Assembly: GCA_030765065.1 (NCBI GenBank)
Contig: CM060980.1
Coordinates: forward strand, 61,488,364 to 61,552,363
Direction of reading: 5' to 3'
Source: Deroplatys truncata
Lineage: Eukaryota; Arthropoda; Insecta; Mantodea; Mantidae
Length of the DNA stretch: 64,000 bases
The translations under genes and the position numbers were made by a program. This document shows, in pieces, positions 55,725-64,000 of the stretch. The number at the start of each line of letters is the position of its first letter. The stretch's first letter is position 1. The notes below the pieces were generated by a model. It did not search any database. It saw only the letters and a program-made list of their open reading frames with translations, and was not told where the DNA came from.

Positions 55725-56472
55725 TGACATACTTCAGTCACTTGTGCCTTTTTGTACTTGCTCTTCTACAAACTATTGTTACAGAAGCTATTTATTCAAC
55801 TACTACTTGTTAATCTAGATAAAATTTCAATTCACATTTACACACATCGTTGTGCGTACAATAGGCATAACGATAGTCAGATTTTGTAAAGAGCGTGTCG
55901 TTTTATAATGGCTTTAAACCGCTATGCCGTCTACTGAAGAAAGGGGGGGGGGGTGATAGCGACTTCCTATACCAGAAAGGTGTACTTGAAAATTCAAACG
56001 AGTAAGTAATTTCTGGGGAATGTTTTTTGGATTTAATTATATGCTTTAATGAGATCAACATTTTTTTGTATATTGAGATTTTCTCTACCTCTTACGGTTT
56101 ACCAATTATGCAAAATAATTCGGAATGAAGAGAACCTCACAAGCTAATCCTAGAAAATTCTAGGTATACTTTTCATTGTCATATCGTAAATATGATATTT
56201 TAATTTATAGCCATTTTTGAGAAAATCACAACGAACTTCGGGCAAACTTTCTGGTCACATCCTTGGAAGATGCTGAACTTAAATACCAAATTTGGTATTT
56301 AACTGATGTATTTTTCGAGTTATGTTCTTCACGTAGAGCTTTTTCTAAAATTCCTTGTTTTTTTATTTATTCAGCAGCCTCAAAACGTGTATTTCCTTTG
56401 ATATTTCGCTATCGAATTTTTGGGTGAAATGCAATACTTCCTCTATTTGCTATATGTAGGATAGAGAAAGTA
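55725..56472 (+). repeat. family A repeat, copy A15
   Basis: Landmarks CTTGTTAATCTAGATAAA, GTCGTTTTATAATGGCTTTA, GAATGAAGAGAACCTCACAA, CTTAAATACCAAATTTGGTA and the terminal GGATAGAGAAAGTAA occur in order. It is a more diverged subfamily that shares GTTTTATGCTGGCTTTAAA-type sequence with A10. Confidence 0.75.
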
Positions 56473-56755
56473 ACAAGAATGCAGAAAAAAGTGAAAGCAG
56501 GATTATTATAAGGAAACATTATTATAAGCAACATGCTGAAGAGTACATTCCATTCCCTGTCTCATATTTTAGCACACCTAGTTAAAGTCACTCGAAGAAT
56601 CTAATTCCTAAATTTGCATCTACCCTTGATGCTGTAAAGTTGCTGATACTAATACTACTTGTTTGCTGGCAGCTGCTATAAAACCTTTAGGCCCGGATCC
56701 TAAATAAAAACTGGACTAGGAAAGCACACCGTTGCCGTAAAATCACGTAGTGTCA
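56473..56755. other. no feature recognised
   Basis: Short unassigned stretch. Confidence 0.4.
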
Positions 56756-56759
56756 GAAA

Positions 56760-56990
56760 TCAAGAAAAGTTTTGTATCACACCTGCACTTGGACGCAAAT
56801 TGTTACCATCTCTGACATGGCGAGTGCACACGGTTTTTAAAGAAGGGAGACTTGCTGACTTGCCATTGCCGTCTGCTAATCCATACATCAAATGGGCGTC
56901 TGCCATCTCTGCATTTGTGCACACTGCTATTGCACGAGCCAAGTGTGTGATCAACTCTACTAAAGTGGTTTCACATTAACTTAAAGGAGA
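56760..56990 (-). pseudogene. DUF4817-type helix-turn-helix remnant (mobile element)
   Basis: The minus frame (56954-56760) reads TNAEMADAHLMYGLADGNGK, then SLKTVCTRHVRDGNNLRP. It resembles the repeated insect domain with FTxxExADMHLIYGxAxGNxxxAxRLYxxxxPxRRxPxxxxFxxxxxRLRETGxxxP. Compared with that pattern, about ten residues (the RLYxExxP part) are missing in the middle. The domain is found in high copy in blattodean genomes and is linked to DNA transposons. Only the N-terminal domain is left. Confidence 0.55.
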
Positions 56991-56999
56991 ACACAAGAC

Positions 57000-57990
57000 A
57001 AGAGAACACCTCATTGGCTGGTAGTCAAACTATAACTTTTCCCGCTTAGCATGTCGTCTCTTCCTCTACGTAAAACAGTTCCGTTCAGATCGTAACGTTT
57101 TGTGGTTAGTCTTGTGCAGAGAAATTTAAAAACAACCCATTATTGCAACACTTCAATTTATGAAATAAAATGTGTTTGTTCAGTTTCACCTATAACTAAA
57201 TGAACCGTTGTGGCAGAGAGTTTAGCAGGCTATGCGCAGGCGCTGGAGTTCATTTCCGGATAAGCGGCCAATGTACTTTTGCAGCGTGTTGAGAAAATGG
57301 GTGTCATGGCTGAGAATCCTCTGCGGAAAACATAAACGCGGGAAATGAAAAGAATACATTCCGTTAAATTAACAAAGTCTGTGAAACGTACTCACCTTTA
57401 ATCGACAATTAATATTGTTGGCCATTATTTAGCAATAATGGACCTTCTTTGTTAGTGATGCAGAATTGTTGCTCGGATGCATTTGTTTTCTGTTGTTTTT
57501 TAACCTATAGGTAGTACTAATAATTTTCTTAACGTATTGGCTCATAAAAGGCTAAAGCAAAAGTAGTATACTGATATTAGTCATTAAATGAATGATTTCT
57601 AAAGCCTGAAGTTGAGCAGTTTAATCCAGTACCTTTAACCGCAGCTGCAAAACTGTTCAGGTACAACTTTTATTTGTCTACTCTTAGCATTGTGTGTTAG
57701 AAGCTTAGGATGTAAGGCGATATATAGGAATAAGACATACAGTGTTTAAAAACTAATGATACCCAAGCTGCGCAATATACTGTATTCGCATTCTGTCTGA
57801 AGCAATTTCCTCTCACGGGTACTTAGTTGACGTCATCCTCCACGTGGTGCTGCCACGTGCTTGGCGGAGAGATACATTTAAGTTTTGTTTACTTCTCCTT
57901 TACACTTACAGTGAAGAACGTATAGTACGTAGTAACCGTGTGCTTGCCAAGGTTATACTCCTTACTGGAACTGTTGATGTTACCTGTAAA
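57000..57990. other. no gene recognised; regulatory-like motif cluster near 57828-57870
   Basis: Close together lie TTGACGTCATC (a CRE-type palindrome), CCACGTGG and CCACGTGC (two E-boxes) and a GTTTACTTCTCCTTTACACTTACAG tract (given here in words: pyrimidine-rich, ending in TTACAG). The sequence is GC-richer than its surroundings. It may be a promoter remnant, but no coding exon follows. Confidence 0.3.
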
Positions 57991-58005
57991 GAAGCAATGA
58001 CGTAA

Positions 58006-58599
58006 GTCGCATGGCAACAGGGACATGTAAAACAAAACACTGGCGGTCTCTTCACCAAGCGCCGCTTTCCCGCAATCTTCCCCACATTCAGCTATCTCGG
58101 AAGAAGGATAGAATGGACAAATGCCATCTCCTACCTGGGGGTTAAGTTAGATAAGGGTCTAACTTTTCGGGGACACGTCGGGGACGTCGCGCGTCGGGGA
58201 CATGGGGCTGCGGCTTCATTGTACCCGATGCTGGGGTCTGAGATGCCTGTCCCTTTAAAGTTACACCTTTTTCGGGCGCTGATAATCCCCTTCCTGCTTT
58301 ATGCCTGCGAGATCTGGGGCATGGCCGCAGATTCCAACCTGCTGCTCCTGCAACGGGTACAGAATAGGTGCCTTCGGGCCATCTATTGTGTAAACCGCTC
58401 CTTTCCCGTGAGACTGCTTCACGAAGCCTCATCTCTTCCTTACGTGGAGGATGAAATTAGGCGCCGGGCCGCAAAATTTTACGACCAGTTGCCATACCAT
58501 CAGAGCGCCCTAGTTAGGTCTCTTGGGGATTATGACCCCAGAACACGCCACTTGAGGCATCACCGGCTTCCCCGCATGGCTTGCGGGCATATCCGGTAA
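58006..58599 (+). pseudogene. Jockey-like LINE ORF2 C-terminal part (open, 197 codons)
   Basis: An open frame without its own start reads GGLFTKRRFPAIFPTFSYLG, then NAISYLGVKLDKGLTFRGHV, LYPMLGSEMPVPLKLHLFRA, IPFLLYACEIWGMAADSNLL, LQRVQNRCLRAIYCV and RRAAKFYDQLP, ending MACGHIR. In Jockey-group elements the thumb region after the RT has KYLGVxLDxxLTWxxH...LYPLL...YRxxIRPxxxYAxPVWG...LQxxQNKxLR. The coding GC content (about 55 percent) contrasts with its AT-rich surroundings. No stop interrupts it, so it is young, but the RT catalytic core and endonuclease are missing through 5' truncation. Confidence 0.8.
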
Positions 58600-60135
58600 C
58601 AGCGGAGTAATTCCAACAGCAGCTAAAGCTGAACTCCAATACAATCCATTCAAGAGTAGCTTGGACTTCAAAATTAAAATCCCAACATGTTTAAATTACA
58701 AAATTCATACCACCAGCGGTGCACAAGGGTAGTTGCACCATGACCGGCTACCGTTGAGGAACAAACTTTGTTACCTCCTTTCTCTCCCCCTACCTAAAGA
58801 ACAACCGCCATCCTGTAACCCCCATATCCCGTCACTACGTGGTAAAGCCCTAATTAGGGAAGGTACACGCCTAAGCACACCATCGGGTTGCCCTCAACCT
58901 GCCATCTGACGCACAGCACACACCTGCGATGACAACGTAACCAGGCGTAACCAAGAGTGCATGTTCCCCATAATTCTAACGTTCTGTTCGTGTGTGTTTC
59001 CCATGATTAATGAGTTGTAACATGGTAACAAAGCGTTTCCAGACCCATGTTCATGTATCATAATTTCTTCGTCTACGTGTGAGGAATGTGTCCTGCAATT
59101 TGTGCCGTACATTTTTGTTACACCCGGTATAACTGGAATTAAAAAAATATTTGACTTGTTAAATTTAAGCTTCAAATAATGGGCCAGCGGTCTAGTTGAC
59201 TACAAGGTCTATATTGGATGTCCACAAATACACTCTACCCATCTGCTAGCAGTCTGCCACCTGTGGCGCTTCCTATCCCATTCTATTGATGATCCCCGTC
59301 CATTCAAAATTTGGAAATTAACACAAGCATGTGTTGTTAACATTTTTGAATCCCACATAATGTGTACATACACAGCCCTTTCTTCTTGCAAAACCCATTT
59401 ATTATTAGTTTGCAGTACCTACTCCTTAAGAGCTCAACAATTGTATATACGGCGATTAATTTGAATATGCTGCAAATAAGGGCGATTCTGTACTTATGTC
59501 TCTTGCATGCATTATACAGCCCTGTGAAACATCCAGAGTAACATAGAAAAAGCGTGTAAAATATGTATATAATTGCGTGTTTGTTATATCAACAATAACA
59601 TTTTAAGCAAAGATAACGGTGTTTTAGACATGTCCAAGCCGGATGAAATTAATAAACTTCTACATGACGCCATATTGTATCGTTCTTCGAAGGAATGTAC
59701 GCTTGCATGTGTCAACATCACACACTCGTATTACACTCTACTATAACCTTTCGACTCTCCCTCTTAACGGGGATCTATAGGGCTAATAAGGGGATTCATT
59801 TAGTCAGTAAATTAAAATAAATTAAATATCTCATAAATATAACAGTATTGTTTGACCACCATCACTTATTATTTTATTCGGTGTCGATACTTCTGCCAAC
59901 TGGGAAAAATGCTCCACTGACGCTTAGCGTGACCACCGTTCGGTTTTAGCAGAGGCAATAAACATGTATAAGTGATTAAGGTTTATCTTTTGCTGGTGCA
60001 CAAATTACATTTATGACAATTATGTCCTTGTACTTTCAGGCAATATTTTATATCACAACACTGCGAATGCCAGAATGATTGTAGGTGTAAATTAATATTA
60101 TTGTATGTACAGGATTTTAGATGTTTGTTAGCCAT
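58600..60135. other. LINE 3' flank and unassigned DNA
   Basis: The first 250 bp or so are probably the 3' untranslated part of the Jockey-like element; its tail is unclear. Minus frames at 58894-59175 and 59209-59391 have no recognisable motif. A TGGATGTCCACAAATAC near 59216 resembles a mariner end without a visible partner. Confidence 0.35.
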
Positions 60136-60279
60136 AAGTATTGTTAGGAAATAAGTTTACACGGACTCACTGAAACTGACAATAGAAGTGGGTAACAGTA
60201 AACCGAGGGGGTGAGTTGTTTATCACTAAGAAGAGACAAACAAATGACGTCAGGGTAGCGTGCCCTTTTTTTTAGAAAT

Positions 60280-60720
60280 GGAGGGAATATCTTCCCTAGA
60301 GTATATATGTTAGTATCAGTGATTGGCTGACAAAACAGACGCTAAAGTGGGCGTGATTTGGTAACCAATAGCAGCTCTATTGTAATGTTTAGGCAATTCG
60401 AGGTGAAGGAGTATATATTCTCGAGCCATTAGCAAGTATCGCGCAGTTCGGAAGAATCTCTCACGAGGTGCACGTCACGCAGTTTTGAAGAATCATTCAC
60501 GAGGTGCACGTCGCAGTGTTAGTTACAAAAAATATGAAGTACGCGAAGTAATTGACGTGCGGCAACTAAAACGACTGTAGTTACATTCGGAATTATCACA
60601 GTTTCAGTCAGGCGTGTATAAAGATTAAACATGCGAATTATTAAGTGTGACGGCAATAAAAGTGTAGAAACACATTATTTTATCAGTGTTATCTTTTAGC
60701 AACAACTCCTTTCCGTTTAC
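60280..60720 (+). repeat. LTR-like stretch (putative)
   Basis: It has CCAAT-type boxes (GTGATTGGCTGAC reverse, GGTAACCAATAGCAG), a TATA-like GGAGTATATATTCTCG, a short imperfect tandem repeat (GAAGAATC...CACGAGGTGCACGTC twice, 60450-60506), and GGCAATAAAAGTGTAG as a polyadenylation-type signal. The order is that of a retroelement LTR promoter and R region. No partner LTR or target duplication was found. Confidence 0.35.
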
Positions 60721-60904
60721 ACGCCCTGCTTAGAGACACTTGCTCGACTGAGTTGTAATAGCTAGCCGGAGGACAAAATAATAAAACAAGAAGCGCTCAA
60801 CAAATAAGATAACACAAGCCAGAGAACTGCGACAACTTGCATTTTACTTTAGCCACTGTCTTAAAGGAATGATTCCTCCAGTTCACTATTTGTTCCTGTA
60901 TCAC

Positions 60905-61135
60905 CGTCTTGACTTGCATTTGCCGATTTGGTTAGGCGCTGACCTGAACCCAAGGTTGCGGGGTCAAACCCGGTCCAGATCGATGGTTTTTAAGTGTGCT
61001 TAAAAGCGACAGGCCCATGTTAGTAGATTTACTAGCATGTAAAAACAATCCTGCGGGACGAAATTCCGGCACACCGGCGGCGCTGATATGATCCTGGCTA
61101 TTGACAGCGTCGTTAACAACCTTTTTTTTCACTTC
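60905..61135 (+). mobile_element. tRNA-derived SINE
   Basis: A-box GGTTAGGCGCTGACC and B-box GGGTCAAACCCGG lie about 35 bp apart. The body has GTTAGTAGATTTACTAGCAT, AATCCTGCGGGACGAAATTC, CGGCACACCGGCGGCGCTGA and ends GACAGCGTCGTTAAC plus a T-rich tail. This body is the commonest SINE core I associate with cockroach and termite genomes, which is one basis for the organism guess. Confidence 0.75.
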
Positions 61136-61229
61136 CGCTTGAGCTTACGCTCACATTTATCATCAAGTTGTGCACTACCGAATCACACAGGTCATTTTTG
61201 TTCTTCAGCAATAATATGCTAAATAGCTC

Positions 61230-62240
61230 CCTGCCATCGTTCAACGCTGATCTGCATCAATCCTAAGAGCTGGCGAAACTCAGCAAGTTTACGCGTTTTG
61301 TTTCTTGCAATATGATCCTTTAGCTGTGCCCTCACCAGCTCCACAGGATTCAGATTGCAGTGGTAAGGTGGCAGAACAAGATTGTTTCTCTATTTTATCT
61401 ACTTTTACATTTCACTGTCTTATCACACGCAGCTACCACTTGCAACAATTCGATTTTCGTATTGTTTAGGTTCACAGTAATATTTCTTGAAGTTAACCAG
61501 TCAACATATCAATTCTTTTCTCCATGACTTTGTTGGATGAGGTTTTTTAGCACTGTGATATGGCGCATTATACATTACTATTGTACTTCCCAGTTCCAGC
61601 TTAGAAGCGATGTTTGAAAACCACCGTTAAAATGCCTGTGCATTCATCTTTTGGTGATAACCACCTTCCTTTTGGACTCAAATATTAGTTTTCCTTTTTC
61701 CACAAAGCCATTCTCATTGCTCATTTAGAGAATTGTGTCTTTTCCTCTACCTGAGGGATGTCTTATGCCTGTGGACCTCCCTTCAAGAAAGACCTGCTTC
61801 GATTTCAAAGTTGTTTCAACCCACACTTTACTTGGAACATGCCCTTCGTTAACTCAAGTTTCATCTAGGTAATATACTTTTTCTCCAGATTCGAGCAATG
61901 CTGCATGATTTACTTAGGTTGCGTCTCCTCCGAATGTATACCTGCCGGTAATGACGTTAACTTTGTCTCTTTCCTGAAATCAAACCCAATTTGCTTTATG
62001 CACACATAGAATTTCTTTTAAAATTGGGCAAATTGCGTTCTTTGTCCATACACAGTAACACTTAACTGTAGGGGGTTCATTTCGACGAAAGAAGTGTGCA
62101 CTCTATTACTAATCGAAGAAACATCATCATCATCGCACTTTCCAAGCAATGGTTTTTTACACTTTGTTTTCTTTCCTGGTGTAGTCAGTTTCCCGCCAGT
62201 TTGTCTTTCTTTCCGCACACTTAAAATAGTCGACACGAAA
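61230..62240 (-). pseudogene. IS630/Tc1/mariner-type DDE transposase pseudogene
   Basis: The minus strand reads, N to C: VRKERQTGGKLTTPGKKTKC and SISNRVHTSF (helix-turn-helix part); VYYLDET (first catalytic Asp) followed by a stop; GHVPSKVWVETT, QVFLEGRSTGIRHPSGRGKD, NENGFVEKGKLIFESKRK; SKLELGSTIVMYNAPYHSAK (usually a DNAPYHS block); and NNLVLPPYHCNLNPVELVRA with the last catalytic Glu. The second Asp is Tyr here, and there are several stops and frameshifts. The family (DDE_3-like, LPPYHCxLNPIE) is common and repeated in insects and cnidarians. Terminal repeats were not located. Not functional. Confidence 0.75.
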
Positions 62241-63260
62241 CAGCCATGTACTTAGAAGGTAATTAATTGAAAGCGTCGGATTCTCCTCTAAATACCGCTG
62301 AAATGTATACAGCACTATCTGCTCTCTACTTCCTAAACGTTTATCCCTTGGATGCTAACGGATTAATCACTGGCGTCGCTATCATGGTACTTTAAACTAT
62401 GAACACGTGGAAGTGTAGCAGACGCCCAACTAAACAATCACGTGGTACAAAAAAAAACGAAAACGAACTTTATAACTTGAGTGGTACTCTGGGCTAACAG
62501 TTGCGCTATTTTAAGAATGTTAATCGGTGATTAGATTAATATTATGTTTTTGTAATCGCATTAGGATGATTTTTCTTAATAAAGTATTACACTGGGAACT
62601 ATATTTCAAGTGGGAAACACATCCTAAAGATGCTCTGCAACCTCCTGTTTTTGTTGACACCAGGATTGAACCAAGGCTGGATACATTGTAGGTGGCATAC
62701 TGTTAATAACTTGACGATTCCGCGATTAGGACTTTTAGACAGGGGCTCGTCATCTGCCGTTAACGTTTGCTACAAGTTTATATTGCATTTGAAGCTGTCC
62801 CCTTTTACAATGTTCTTTTGTACTTCCAGAGTACCTGCAAGTAAATACGTATCCTTCTGGAAAATACAAGTTTACAAGGCCGGTCTTGAGAAATAGTTGC
62901 TTTTGTGATGAAGGCTTATGACTACACGTCTGATCATTACATGTTTATACTGATGTTTTCTAATATAAAACCGAACCATTTTTTCAACAACATGTATCCG
63001 GATAAGTTGGGCCATTTTTTACGAGGTATGTTGAGCCAGCCAGTTCGCCGTTAATATTTGTAAAATTTTGAAACAAAAATTTTACTTAATTTTATGTGTC
63101 GGTATTCTAGGAATCATAAATATGCCAAGAACATATAGAAAAACGGATGAAGATTTTGAAAGGGATACATTATACATATATATATATATATATGAATTGT
63201 ACATATGAAAGGGGAACCATATATAAGAATTGTACAGTAGTAATTTAAGTCACTAACATG
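62241..63260. other. no gene recognised
   Basis: An 88-codon frame at 62630-62896 has no recognisable domain. An (AT)n run lies at 63176-63193. Confidence 0.4.
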
Positions 63261-63269
63261 TTAAAATAT

Positions 63270-63860
63270 TCAACATCTAACATTTGTACAGAGCTGATTG
63301 TAAGAAACGGGCGAGCTAGCAAAATTCCAGGAAAACATAAAGAGCGTACCTTTCACCAAGCCAACAGGCAGGGAACCGGTAACGGTACGGAGAAATAGAA
63401 AGAGACAGAGAAAAGAAAGAGACGGAGATATGGAACTAGCTTCACAACGCTACAAGATGGCGCTTAAGCGCACGGATCTGAAGCCACACATTTTCATACA
63501 TGTTAAGGTAACGCAGTTGAGGGCCAATAGGAAACGTCGTTACATTTTTAAACGCAGAGGTGAGTGTCACTAGGCTCCCGTATATAATGGCAGGCAAGAC
63601 CTCAGAGACCACTCTCTCTCTCTCTCTCGCTATCTATCATTGATCTTCAAGAATTCACGTCGACACGAGGTGCTACAGATGCACATGGGTGGGAATGCGT
63701 GTGAAGATAGCTAGGCTCCTGACTTATTTAAAGCGGTGGGATTATAATAATTGTTTCAATTGTGAATAAACTTCATTTATTAAGGGAAAATTGCAGTGCA
63801 TTTCTTAAACTTGCCTCACCCACTATAACCTGAGAATTAATAATTAGATATAGTTAGGAA
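63270..63860 (+). repeat. LTR-like stretch (putative)
   Basis: A CCCGTATATAATGGC TATA box (63581) is followed by a (TC)n run at 63611-63628, then about 130 bp later by GTGAATAAACTTCATTTATT, a polyadenylation-type signal. A CCAATAGGAAACG box lies upstream. This resembles an LTR U3-R-U5 order. The window ends soon after, so an internal region cannot be judged. Confidence 0.3.
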
Positions 63861-64000
63861 TGGAATACGCAACAACCGACGAGCATCTATAGCCGAGGAA
63901 GAACACTGCAGAAGACCACAACAACCCAGCAACGACGATTTCCCGCTACAATTTTCTACCGTCTCATGTCACTGATAAACCTGCCATTGACAAGCCTTTC

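Noticed and set aside
58142-58432. A 96-codon minus-strand gene
   Set aside because: It is antisense to the open Jockey-like ORF2 fragment, whose GC-rich composition removes stops on the other strand.

Overview
The window looks like a gene-poor, AT-rich piece of an arthropod nuclear genome, most likely an insect. A blattodean (cockroach or termite) is my best guess. That guess rests on remembered styles of tRNA-derived SINEs, a DUF4817-type helix-turn-helix remnant and Penelope-like elements; it is inference, not proof. There are no bacterial-style operons, rRNAs, intact tRNAs or CRISPR arrays. Almost all recognisable content is mobile DNA in different stages of decay.

Only one host exon is supported: a probable first coding exon of a Nup88-like nucleoporin (18254-18463, +). 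It ends at a good splice donor and sits just downstream of two ETS-type promoter motifs. I could not find its next exon in the remaining 45 kb. The relatively clean AT-rich DNA from about 18.5 to 40 kb may be its first intron, with transposons inserted in it.

Layout. From 1 to 5.2 kb there are copies of an abundant unnamed repeat (family A, about 1.0-1.2 kb), interrupted by a family B repeat and by a 1001-bp hAT-like MITE with a near-perfect 8-bp target duplication. From 7.4 to 11.9 kb lies a mosaic of a third repeat (family C) with an inverted copy, a second family B copy and SINEs. From 13.8 to 18 kb there are LINE tails, a mariner deletion derivative, two family A copies (one split by a LINE) and a SINE. 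At 20.8-24.1 kb come a Tigger-like MITE, a decayed DDE-type transposase pseudogene and a LINE tail.

The best-preserved object is at 24.66-28.15 kb: two Penelope-like retroelement copies (reverse transcriptase plus GIY-YIG endonuclease) joined head to head as a 1.6-kb inverted repeat, bounded by an exact 12-bp direct repeat. Hammerhead-ribozyme-like cores sit at both outer ends. Older Penelope relics lie at 34.7-35.4 and 36.4-37.1 kb.

From 40 to 57 kb there are many further family A copies, some in inverted pairs, a LINE reverse transcriptase split by a perfect-palindrome MITE, a mariner-like element and a fourth family B copy. From 57 to 64 kb there are a Jockey-type LINE 3' ORF, a SINE, a DDE transposase pseudogene and two LTR-like stretches. 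The elements are nested (hAT in A, B in A, LINE in A, MITE in LINE), which gives a relative insertion order.
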